A stretch of 64,000 nucleotides of DNA from UBA7703 sp034926785 (GTDB lineage: Bacteria; Bacillota; Clostridia; Christensenellales; CAG-138): contig JAYFQU010000020.1 in NCBI GenBank assembly GCA_034926785.1, positions 1-64,000 on the forward strand, given 5' to 3'. Within the stretch, counting starts at the first letter, position 1. Every line of letters starts with the position of its first letter. Positions 57,234 to 64,000 of this stretch are shown piece by piece. The position numbers and the translations under genes were made by a program. The notes beneath the pieces are model-generated. The model was not told where the DNA came from. It was given only the letters and a program-made list of their open reading frames with translations, and ran no database searches.

Positions 57234-58034
57234 ATGAACGTCTTTCGCTTTGAACTGCGCCGCGCATGGGTCAGCGCCGCTGTATGGACGCTGGTCATCC
57301 TCGGCCTGCTGGGCGGTCTCATCATTGGCGCGCTTCCGGCGTTTCTAGGGAGTCGCGCCGGTGTGGAAGCCATGCTTGCGAGCTTTCCGCCCGCATTCGC
57401 TGCGGCGTTTGGCTTGCAGATGGATAACCTCTTCAGCTTTGGTGGATTCTATTCGTTTGGCTATCTCTACTACTCGCTCTTTGGTGCGATCATGGCGGCC
57501 GGCATCGGGCTCGATCTCTTTTCGCGGGAGAAGCGCGAGAAGTGCATGGACTTTCTTCTGACCAAACCCCGCGCGAGAAGCCGCCTCTTTCGTGAAAAGC
57601 TGCTCGCTGCGCTGGCGTTGCTCGTGGGATCCAACCTGCTCTTTATCGCCGAGTCATTGGCGCTCTACCGCGCCTATGCGCCAAATCCCGATCAAATGGG
57701 CCGTGCGCTGCTTGCCTCGTCCGCGCTGCTGTTTACCGAGCTGGTCATTCTTGCGATCGCGGTATTTATCGCCGTGTTTGCAAGAAGGGTGCGTTCCGTC
57801 TCGGGTTTGGCGACGGCGATCGGGATCGGCGGCTTTCTGCTCAGCGCGCTGCATAGCCTGCTGGAGGAGGAAAAACTCCGTTACATCACCGTCTATCAGT
57901 ATTTTGATGTCTCCAAGGCATTCTTCGAGGGAAAGTTTGACGCGCCCTACGCAACAACTGCGGTCATACTGACGCTGGCGTTTCTGGCTGCGGCATATGC
58001 AAAATACACGCGTTCCGATATTCCGGCGCTGTAA
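57234..58034 (+). CDS. ABC transporter permease, ABC-2 type (subunit 1)
   Basis: 266 residues, six helices, with the ABC-2 pattern FGGFYSFGYLYYSLFGAIMAAGIGLDLFSREKREKCMDFLLTKPRARSRLFREKLLAAL. GGGAGGAGAATTGT before the ATG at 57234. Related in sequence to the following permease (SREKREKCMDFLLTKPRARSRL against SRESIDKTYEFLFTKPRSRSYI), so the two form a heterodimer from gene duplication. Confidence 0.88.
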   Translation: MNVFRFELRRAWVSAAVWTLVILGLLGGLIIGALPAFLGSRAGVEAMLASFPPAFAAAFGLQMDNLFSFGGFYSFGYLYYSLFGAIMAAGIGLDLFSREKREKCMDFLLTKPRARSRLFREKLLAALALLVGSNLLFIAESLALYRAYAPNPDQMGRALLASSALLFTELVILAIAVFIAVFARRVRSVSGLATAIGIGGFLLSALHSLLEEEKLRYITVYQYFDVSKAFFEGKFDAPYATTAVILTLAFLAAAYAKYTRSDIPAL

Positions 58035-58051
58035 GGGAAGGGGGGATCGGC

Positions 58052-58849
58052 ATGAATCTATTTCGACGGGAGCTCAAGGCGGGGCTGAAATCTTTTCTTC
58101 TCTGGTCGCTGGGGTTGTTTGTGTTCATCTTTGCCGGCATTGTGAAATCCAGCGCGGCTATGGCGGACGGCCAGTTTATGACGGAGTTGGTCAATAAATT
58201 TCCGCGCATTGTCGTTGCCACGATGGGCATGGCGAACGTGGATATCTCGCAGTTCGACGGATTTTATGCGGTGCTGATGCAGTATGTCTTCGTGTTGACC
58301 GCGGTCTATGCCGCACACCTTGGAAACCATGCGGTATCGCGCGAGAGCATCGATAAAACATATGAGTTTCTTTTTACCAAGCCGCGTTCGCGTTCCTATA
58401 TCCTCACGCGGAAGCTGATCTCGGCGCTGGCGTATCTGACGGCGTATGCCGCGCTGAACCTGCTGTTTTCAATTCTTGCGGTGAAACAGCTGGCGCTGAG
58501 CGGCGACTATACCGGCCTGTTCACGCGGTATTCAATGATGCTGTGGCTGGTAGGATTGGTGTTTGGCTCGATTGCGGCGCTCTGCGCGGCCGCCTTTTCC
58601 TCCGCCGAGCGAGGGGCAAGGGCCGGCAATCTCTGCGTGCTGACCGCATACGCGCTTGCCGTGGCGTATGATCTTCTGGATCACCCCGGTCTGATCCGTC
58701 TGCTGACGCCATTTCGCTACTATTTGAATACGGAACTGATGAAAGGCGGCGTGCAGCTGCTCTATATCGGATTGGGATTTGTGCTTTCCGCCCTGTTCCT
58801 CGCCGGTGCCTTCGTGCGTTTTGAGCGGCGCGATCTCGGCGCGCTCTAG
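58052..58849 (+). CDS. ABC transporter permease, ABC-2 type (subunit 2)
   Basis: 265 residues, six helices. Contains MANVDISQFDGFYAVLMQYVFVLTAVYAAHLGNHAVSRESIDKTYEFLFTKPRSRSYILTRKLIS, the counterpart of the first permease. Together with the ATPase it forms an exporter of unknown substrate under TetR control; drug, lipid or peptide export are all possible. Follows the first permease by 17 bases. Confidence 0.88.
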   Translation: MNLFRRELKAGLKSFLLWSLGLFVFIFAGIVKSSAAMADGQFMTELVNKFPRIVVATMGMANVDISQFDGFYAVLMQYVFVLTAVYAAHLGNHAVSRESIDKTYEFLFTKPRSRSYILTRKLISALAYLTAYAALNLLFSILAVKQLALSGDYTGLFTRYSMMLWLVGLVFGSIAALCAAAFSSAERGARAGNLCVLTAYALAVAYDLLDHPGLIRLLTPFRYYLNTELMKGGVQLLYIGLGFVLSALFLAGAFVRFERRDLGAL

Positions 58850-58916
58850 CGCGAAGAGGCGGGGGGAATCGATAACCCCGCGTGACAAAACGGAAAACTC
58901 TTTTCAAACAGTCGGT

Positions 58917-58964
58917 AAAACCGTCCTAAACAAGCGTTTTCGCTTTGCGGGCGGTTTTCTTTTG
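58917..58964 (+). terminator. intrinsic terminator after the ABC exporter operon
   Basis: Stem AAAACCGTCC/GGGCGGTTTT with inner AAGCG/CGCTT hairpin, followed by CTTTTG. Confidence 0.75.
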
Positions 58965-59030
58965 TGATAACATCATGCCCGGGGTTACAAAGAATCAAGG
59001 AGAAAAGCCGGGATTTTCCGGCAAAGTGCA

Positions 59031-60080
59031 ATGGAATTTCTGGGAAAAACTTATTTTCACAATACGCTGCTCGATTTTGGAATATTCTTGGGCGCCATCG
59101 CGGTCGGCTTTGCGCTGGTGTTCGCCTTCGGGCGGATCGCGCTGAAGCGCATCGCCGCGCGTCACGAAAAAATGCAAACGCTCTATGGGGAATGGATCCT
59201 CTCCGGCGTGAAGCGATATGTGCTGCCAAGCGCATACTTTGCGGTGTTCTATTTCAGCACAAGAATTTTAACGCTCGACGCAAAGCTTATGAAGGTTGTC
59301 GCCTGCGTTTCTACGATGTTTGCCGTCGTTATGGGGGCTATGGTTTTCTCGTCGCTGGTTGCCTATTTCTTTGAAAAGCTGAGTCGTGGCAAGGACGAGA
59401 GCGGCGCGCTTGCCATCAAATGGCTCGTTCGGATTGCAAAAGGTGTGATATGGGGTCTTGCGCTCATCCTGTTTCTCGATAATATCGGGGTCAAGATTAC
59501 ATCGCTGGTCACGGGGCTTGGCATCGGCGGCGTTGCGATCGCCTTTGCCGCGCAGAGCGCGCTGACGGATATCTTCTGCTTTTTTACGATCTTCTTCGAC
59601 AAACCCTTCGAAATCGGAGATTTTATCATTGCGGGCGATCACATGGGCACGGTGGAGCACATCGGCGTCAAGACCACCCGCCTGCGCGCCATCGGCGGGG
59701 AGCAGCTTATCGTCTCCAACACCGATCTCACCGGCTCCCGCATTCGCAACTATAAGACCATGCAGCAGCGCCGCGTGAGCTTTACGCTCGGAATTACCTA
59801 TGACACGCCGGCGGATAAGCTCAAGGAGATCCCAAACTATATCCGTGAAATTGTGGAACAGACGGAGGACACAACCTTCTCCCGCGCGCATTTTGCGTCG
59901 TTCGGCACCTATTGTCTCAACATCGAGGTGGTGTACTTCGTGCTCAGCGGGGACTACGATCGCTATATGGAGATCAATCAGCGCATCAACCTTGCTATCA
60001 AGGAGTGCTTTGAAAAACATGGCGTCTCGTTCGCCCTGCCGACCACACTGGTTCAGATTGCGCCTCCCGCGCAGCAGTAG
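59031..60080 (+). CDS. MscS-family mechanosensitive channel
   Basis: 349 residues. Two to three N-terminal helices, then the pore and beta-domain of MscS: KITSLVTGLGIGGVAIAFAAQSALTDIFCFFTIFFDKPFEIGDFIIAGDHMGTVEHIGVKTTRLRAIGGEQLIVSNTDLTGSRIRNYK, and an alpha/beta C-terminal domain. Opens under membrane tension to release solutes. No clear ribosome binding site before the ATG. Its terminator carries R1 copy D. Confidence 0.92.
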   Translation: MEFLGKTYFHNTLLDFGIFLGAIAVGFALVFAFGRIALKRIAARHEKMQTLYGEWILSGVKRYVLPSAYFAVFYFSTRILTLDAKLMKVVACVSTMFAVVMGAMVFSSLVAYFFEKLSRGKDESGALAIKWLVRIAKGVIWGLALILFLDNIGVKITSLVTGLGIGGVAIAFAAQSALTDIFCFFTIFFDKPFEIGDFIIAGDHMGTVEHIGVKTTRLRAIGGEQLIVSNTDLTGSRIRNYKTMQQRRVSFTLGITYDTPADKLKEIPNYIREIVEQTEDTTFSRAHFASFGTYCLNIEVVYFVLSGDYDRYMEINQRINLAIKECFEKHGVSFALPTTLVQIAPPAQQ

Positions 60081-60110
60081 ACGGTTCGCTGGCAACTTGG
60101 ATTCGCGTCC

Positions 60111-60320
60111 GGGGCGGCTAAGGCCGCCCTCAGAGCATCAACAAACCCAGTAGGGGGTTTGGGGGATTTCGCAAATCCCCCATGTTCCTTCAAATTTGGC
60201 GGTTCATTCGCCGAATTTGTGAAAAAATGGCGCGATTCGCGTCATTTTAACCCGAAGTAAAACCCATCGGCAGAGTTCACAGGACTTTGTCGATGGGCTG
60301 GGGGCGGCTAAGGCCGCCCT
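60111..60320. repeat. R1 element copy D between duplicated terminator hairpins
   Basis: The 20-mer GGGGCGGCTAAGGCCGCCCT is present at 60111-60130 and, identical, at 60301-60320. Only the right copy is followed by TTTTG. The body is exactly 170 bp (60131-60300), from CAGAGCATCAACAAACCC to CGATGGGCTG, with the five R1 hairpins. This is the cleanest copy for defining the element's ends. Confidence 0.94.
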
Positions 60321-60328
60321 TTTGCGCG

Positions 60329-61420
60329 TCAATCCTCGCGGTCGTAAGCGCCGCGCTTTCCGCCGGATTTTTGCAGGGACTTGCTGAATTTGGCGATCCC
60401 CGTGTAGCGCTGCTGCTTTTGGCGGAGGTAAGCCGCGCTGTCGAGCGCATATTGGGACTCCCGCCGGAGCTTTTGATAGCTCTCCAGACGCTCTTTTGGC
60501 AGTTCTCCGGCCGAGATCGCCGCCTGCACGGCGCAACCCGGCTCGCCCTCATGGCGGCAGTCGGAAAAGCGGCAGAGACCGAAATACTGCTCGACATCCG
60601 CAAAGGATTCGCTGAGCCCCGCGGAGGCGTCCAGCATGCCGAGTTCGCGCATGCCGGGGGTATCGATGATCATCACGCCGCTTGGGAGCAGGAGCAGCTG
60701 CCGGTGCGTGGTCGTATGCCGCCCCTTGCTGTCGTCCTCGCGGATTTCATTCACGGCCATACGCTCCCCGCCCGAGAGCGCGTTAACGAAGCTGGATTTG
60801 CCAACTCCGGAGGAGCCAAGCAGCACGATGGTTTTTCCCGGCGTGAGATAAGCGCCAAGCGCGTCCATGCCATAGCCGTTTTTGACGCTGACGGCGAAGA
60901 CGTCTACACCCGCTGCAACGCGCCTCGCCTCGCCGACCTGCCCCTGACAGTCTTCGACAAGATCGGCCTTGGTCAGCACCACGACGGGCATCGCGCCGGA
61001 CTGCCAGGCGAGCGTGAGATACCGCTCCAACCGTTTTGGATTAAAGTCGTGATTGAGCGACTGCATGATGAACACACTGTCGAAATTCGCGGCAACGGCC
61101 TGCTCCCCCTCCCCGAGGGTCGGGTTCTTGCGGGCAAAATAAGAGTGGCGGGGCAGGGTCTGTGTAATGACGCTGTCGCCCTGCTCGTTGTATTGAATCA
61201 TCACGAAGTCCCCCGTCGTGGGAAACGGGTCCGACCCGCTGTTGAAATAGACGGCGGATTTGAGCCGGCCGTGGCACTCCCCGCGGTCGCAGACGAGCGC
61301 GTAACGCTCCTTATGCACCGCGGTGACCCGTGCGGGGATTTCGCTTTTCAACTCCCGCGCGGCAATTGCCGCGCGGAGCGCAAGCGGCAGACCGTAGTGC
61401 TCCAATGCCGCCGCGCTCAT
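60329..61420 (-). CDS. rsgA: ribosome small-subunit-dependent GTPase A
   Basis: 363 residues. OB-fold N-terminal domain, circularly permuted GTPase with G4 VLTKADLVED ahead of G1 LLGSSGVGKSSFVNAL and G3 DTPGMRELG, and the zinc site CRFSDCRHEGEPGC. Helps mature the 30S subunit. GAGG eight bases before ATG 61420 marks the start. The longer N-terminal half (VTAVHKERYALVCDRGECHGRLKSAVYF) matches the longer YloQ-like class. R1 copy D separates it from the convergent MscS gene. Confidence 0.95.
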   Translation of the reverse strand: MSAAALEHYGLPLALRAAIAARELKSEIPARVTAVHKERYALVCDRGECHGRLKSAVYFNSGSDPFPTTGDFVMIQYNEQGDSVITQTLPRHSYFARKNPTLGEGEQAVAANFDSVFIMQSLNHDFNPKRLERYLTLAWQSGAMPVVVLTKADLVEDCQGQVGEARRVAAGVDVFAVSVKNGYGMDALGAYLTPGKTIVLLGSSGVGKSSFVNALSGGERMAVNEIREDDSKGRHTTTHRQLLLLPSGVMIIDTPGMRELGMLDASAGLSESFADVEQYFGLCRFSDCRHEGEPGCAVQAAISAGELPKERLESYQKLRRESQYALDSAAYLRQKQQRYTGIAKFSKSLQKSGGKRGAYDRED

Positions 61421-61544
61421 AAATGATTCCTCAAACAGGGGTGCTCGGGCGTTCGTCCGTCCGGCAATCGCGGGATTGCCTGCGCTGGCGCGCCGTTGCT
61501 CTGCAGAGGATGCGGCTGATGCGGAAAGCGCGGGAATACAGCGT

Positions 61545-61751
61545 TCATATCCGTTTTGCGCCCCCAATCAATGCGATGACGAAATCGTTCGCGAGAATGG
61601 CGTTTGCCAACCTTTCTGCGCGGGCTGCGCGCTGTGTTTCGCGCTGGATACGCTTTGCCTCCTCAAGGGCGGCTTTGTGTTCGGATCGGTTATGGTACGA
61701 CTGCGATGCCGGATAAGGCATCGTGCTGTCGTGAATTCTGGTGTCAAACAT
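61545..61751 (-). CDS. small basic protein of unknown function
   Basis: 68 residues: a Ser/Tyr/His-rich N-terminus, a charged coil (KAALEEAKRIQRETQRAARAERLANAI) and a short hydrophobic C-terminal stretch (DFVIALIGGAKR). AGGAGGAATTCCC before ATG 61751 is strong, which is why I call it a gene. No family recognised. It lies downstream of a long leader containing a terminator-like hairpin and a 10-codon open frame. Confidence 0.6.
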   Translation of the reverse strand: MFDTRIHDSTMPYPASQSYHNRSEHKAALEEAKRIQRETQRAARAERLANAILANDFVIALIGGAKRI

Positions 61752-61835
61752 GGGAATTCCTCCTAAAAAATTGGGCACTTGGTTGGTTTGGGGGACGTCT
61801 GGCGACGGAACCCCGTTGAGCATCTTTTTTTGGCA

Positions 61836-62163
61836 TAAAAATAGCCGTGACAGGCAGCCCGCTCGGGACTGCGTTCACGGCTGAATCGGTTTTCTGCTCC
61901 TCTTTGACTGCAAACAAAAACGAGCACACCCGATCGATATGCCCGTAACTCATACAGTTCTTCGAAAGGTTCTGCTGACAGACGGCAGGCTCTATTCGGC
62001 AGGGTGGAGAAAACACCCGAAGGAAACGATGAAATGCGCCGAACTTGCTTGCGTCTGATTATTCAGTTGTTAGGCTTTCGCCACCTCGACCAAATGAAGC
62101 ATTATCCGTTATCTCCTTTCCGATTCTCAGCGCCGCCCGCGCGCCGCCCGACAGAATCATTAC
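61836..62163 (-). promoter_or_regulatory. long leader with attenuator-like hairpin upstream of the small protein gene
   Basis: A minus-strand promoter (TTGCTT 62194-62199, 18-base spacer, TATACT 62170-62175) would start transcription near 62163. About 60 bases in, AAAGGAG precedes a 10-codon frame (MLHLVEVAKA, 62070-62102). The leader ends in a stem-loop AGCCGTGA/TCACGGCT followed by ATTTTT (61837-61882), an intrinsic terminator placed before the small protein gene. Could be an attenuator, a riboswitch of unrecognised class, or an independent ncRNA. No class matched. Confidence 0.45.
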
Positions 62164-62325
62164 GGCCAGAGTATAGCATGCAATTTTTTCAAAAAGCAAG
62201 AGAAATCGCGAGAAAAAAATCATATATTTTTGTGCTTGTTTTACGATGGCTTGTATATACTCTAATAGATTAACAAAAACGAAAAGACGGCATTTCCGCC
62301 GGTTCGGTTCATTCTTTGGCTGATG

Positions 62326-62700
62326 CTATTTCGCCAGCGCGCCCGCGCCAAACACCGCCAGCACACAGAGAACGACGCTTAGCAGCATATACAGCAGCGC
62401 GACGGCGGGTTTCCCCCCGGAGAGGAGCGTGTGCGCCTCCAGCGCAAAGGTGGAAAAGGTGGTGAATCCGCCGCAGACGCCGACCTTGAGAAACAGCAGC
62501 GTACGCGGATCGAGCACGGAACCGCGCCCCGCAGCCGTCACGATAAGCCCGAGCAAAAAGGCGCCGAGCACATTGATGCCAAGCGTGACGAGGGGAAAGC
62601 CGCTTTCGTGCCGGATGGGCGCGAGACTGACGAGATAACGCAAGACAGAACCGACAAAACCGCCGAGACCGACAAAGAGGCAATTGAGAATCACAGACAC
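62326..62700 (-). CDS. crcB: CrcB/Fluc fluoride exporter
   Basis: 124 residues, four helices. GGFVGSVLRYLVS near the N-terminus, GTLGINVLGAF-type segment (VTLGINVLGAFLLGLIV) and the GGFTTFSTFALE motif lining the fluoride pore. Works as an antiparallel dimer. Only one copy is visible. GTG 62700 follows GGAGG by about 11 bases; longer frames upstream run into an R2 element and are not coding. No fluoride riboswitch is recognisable upstream, where R2 sequence lies. Confidence 0.9.
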   Translation of the reverse strand: MSVILNCLFVGLGGFVGSVLRYLVSLAPIRHESGFPLVTLGINVLGAFLLGLIVTAAGRGSVLDPRTLLFLKVGVCGGFTTFSTFALEAHTLLSGGKPAVALLYMLLSVVLCVLAVFGAGALAK

Positions 62701-62807
62701 GCGACAAAACTCCTCCGGTATAGTGCCGCGCGGCGCACGCGCAACGGCAACAGAATAGCACCGTTTGCCGATTCTGGCAAATAGTTCGCATAATGCATGC
62801 AAGTAAA

Positions 62808-63000
62808 AAGCCGCTCTTTGCCTCTCGTCCTCCAAACTCCGAACGGCAAAGAGCGGCGAAGAAACCACCCGATCCCGGGCGATCCGTCGAGGCGGCAAAG
62901 CCATCGCAGCCGGAGCCGATGGGTTAAGGGCTACGGCCCTTCACAATCCCGGGATTTTTTTGACAGACGGAAGGGAGCTGTTCGCTTTCGCTCCCAACTC
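62808..63000. repeat. R2 element copy upstream of crcB
   Basis: Begins inside the left arm (AAGCCGCTCTTTGCC) and runs to the right end GGATTTTTTTGACAGACGG, then a stem-loop AAGGGAG/CTCCCTTT follows directly with a T-rich tail. The left terminal repeat and left host hairpin are missing. It lies in the region where a regulatory leader of crcB would be expected. Confidence 0.82.
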
Positions 63001-63011
63001 CCTTTGTTTCT

Positions 63012-63050
63012 CTTAGTCTACCGCTCTATCCCAACTATTGGCGGGTAGCC
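63012..63050. repeat. 39-bp block shared with 18817-18855
   Basis: CTTAGTCTACCGCTCTATCC then CAACTATTGGCGGGTAGCC, matching the block at 18817-18855 with a few substitutions, but as a single unit rather than a doublet. Bases 63051-63205 contain nothing else recognised. Confidence 0.6.
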
Positions 63051-63205
63051 GTTTTTTTAGGTGTAGAAATCACAGATTCCCGGGCAGAGTCATCAAAAAA
63101 CCATACTGCATCGATGAGCCTCCGTATTCAATTATTCCGAATCATATTCATCGAACGATGACCATGTGAAGCGGATCAAAATCATATGCGGCGCCACCGG
63201 CAATG

Positions 63206-64000
63206 TTACTTGGACTGGGCGCGGCAGCCGACGCTCCTGCGTTCCTTTAGCTGCAGCGAGAGGGCGACCTTCATCAACCCCGATTCACGGCTGGTTTGAA
63301 TCGTATCGCCGGATTCGATTCGCGCATGCAGCAGATCGACCGAAATTTTACCGAGACGCTCTTTAAACGCGTGCATGGTGGTAATCGGTGGATCGATCAT
63401 TTCGCAGATCTGGACATCGTCAAAACCGATAACGGAAACATCCTCCGGCACACGGTATCCACTTTCCTTTAACACGCGGATAAACGCGGCGGCGAGCATG
63501 TCGTTTTCGCAAAAATATGCCTCAACGGGCGTGTTGCCGGCGCGCAGCCAGGCAAAGATATCCTCCCGCGCTTTGTCCGGCGAGATATCCACGGGTAAAA
63601 CCTGCAACTCATCCAGCCCTTCATCCTTGTGTTCCGCCATGGAGAGATGAATGCCTAACTCGCGGTCGTCAAAATTGACGATGCGCTGCTTGGAACGCAG
63701 ATATCCGATCTTTTTGTGCCCGCAGCTGATGAGGTACGATACGGCGGACTTCACCCCATAGGTGTTGTCGTTGCCGACGCAGTCCACATAGGCCGAAAAC
63801 AAAAAGTTATCGATGATGACAAGCGGAACGTTGCCAAGGGTGTAAAACTGCAGGAATGCGTCCCTCTGCGGCGGCGTAATATCCGTGCCCAGCATGATGA
63901 CGCCGCACGCATCCGAAAGGATTCGTTTGATTTGATCGTCCCAAGCTTGATCGGCATAAAAATAGTGCACCAGAATACGATAACCAAGCTCCTTGGCCGC
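63206..64000 (-). CDS. LacI family transcriptional regulator (partial, N-terminus beyond window)
   Basis: The frame enters from the right edge as AAKELGYRILVHYFYADQ and continues to 63206, about 264 residues. It is the periplasmic-binding-like effector domain of LacI/GalR regulators: GVIMLGTD, NVPLVIID, DNTYGVKSAVSYLISCGHKKIGYL, AYFCENDMLAAAFIRVLKESGYRVPEDVSVIGFDDVQICEMIDPPITTM. The helix-turn-helix lies outside the window. The effector is probably a sugar, as for most of the family. Confidence 0.9.
   Translation of the reverse strand, partial: AAKELGYRILVHYFYADQAWDDQIKRILSDACGVIMLGTDITPPQRDAFLQFYTLGNVPLVIIDNFLFSAYVDCVGNDNTYGVKSAVSYLISCGHKKIGYLRSKQRIVNFDDRELGIHLSMAEHKDEGLDELQVLPVDISPDKAREDIFAWLRAGNTPVEAYFCENDMLAAAFIRVLKESGYRVPEDVSVIGFDDVQICEMIDPPITTMHAFKERLGKISVDLLHARIESGDTIQTSRESGLMKVALSLQLKERRSVGCRAQSK

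Noticed and set aside
62102..62150. TPP riboswitch-like string (CTGAGA followed by GATAACGGATAATGC on the minus strand)
   Set aside because: The paired elements of the thi-box (ACCUGA...GG-UAAU-CC with closing stems) cannot be formed, and the downstream gene has no thiamine link.
62797..62904. Longer CrcB frame reaching into the R2 element
   Set aside because: The extension (RRIARDRVVSSPLFAVRS) is R2 sequence read in one frame and recurs at other R2 copies; the GTG at 62700 has the ribosome binding site and family N-terminus.

Overview
The window looks like the chromosome of an anaerobic member of the Clostridia (Bacillota). The evidence is mixed: strong AGGAGG ribosome binding sites, TTGACA/TATAAT promoters, a T-box leader in front of metG, a rubredoxin, a zinc-type L28, FeoA/FeoB with a FeoB-associated Cys-rich peptide, a type II pantothenate kinase, an FtsW/DivIB pair, and no outer-membrane genes. 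Base composition is GC-rich almost everywhere. The exception is the first ~2.1 kb, which is AT-rich and carries a serine recombinase, so it is probably acquired.

Layout: 0.2-1.9 kb, accessory block (DUF1905, DUF1801, truncated serine recombinase) next to a five-tRNA operon (Val-Asp-Phe-Gly-Cys, minus strand). 3.0-5.9 kb, an ECF S-component fused to pantothenate kinase, homoserine dehydrogenase, tRNA-Thr. 6.2-11.3 kb, a lipoprotein, a DUF4405 membrane protein, an alpha-oxoamine synthase/SDR pair with a divergent MarR regulator, and a cyclophilin. 11.5-14.4 kb, aldo/keto reductase, WYL regulator, TrmL, L28. 14.5-21.0 kb, cell-surface genes (lipoproteins, polytopic membrane protein, leucine-rich-repeat lipoprotein, six-repeat surface protein). 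21.4-32.3 kb, a molybdenum cofactor and molybdate uptake locus: moeA, moeA-PBP fusion, moaC, MOSC-moaA fusion, MOSC protein, third MoeA-type protein, modA, modB, modC, mogA. 32.3-34.5 kb, small membrane proteins and a decayed paralogue. 34.7-44.2 kb, tatD, GNAT, metG (T-box) divergent from pth, mfd and a PrsA/SurA-like foldase. 44.6-50.7 kb, rubredoxin, an orphan metal/corrinoid-type binding protein, a prolyl aminopeptidase-like hydrolase, ftsW-type and divIB genes. 50.8-55.4 kb, DtxR/MntR regulator, feoA, feoB, Cys-rich peptide, split permease. 55.6-64.0 kb, TetR plus an ABC exporter, MscS channel, RsgA, a small unknown protein behind a long leader, CrcB, and a LacI-type regulator cut by the window end.

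The most unusual signal is not a protein. Two unrelated families of short elements, R1 (~170 bp) and R2 (~200 bp), are chains of hairpins placed at intrinsic terminators. In the clean cases the element lies between the terminator stem-loop and its U-tract, and the stem-loop, which differs at every locus, is present on both sides as an exact or near-exact copy. R1 copies are at 7.8, 18.6, 44.8 and 60.1 kb (a decayed one at 53.9 kb). R2 copies are at 29.6, 34.5, 44.3, 45.0 and 62.8 kb, with a minimal end-to-end derivative at 27.3 kb. One R2 copy lies between modA and modB, and another supplies the last codons and stop of a binding-protein gene. No enzyme for their movement is visible here.

Other points of note are the PanT-PanK fusion, the in-frame MOSC-MoaA fusion with an internal ribosome binding site, a FeoA frame running 137 nt into feoB, Ca-binding-like repeats on a DivIB protein, and a short-period CTATT doublet repeat seen at several intergenic sites.
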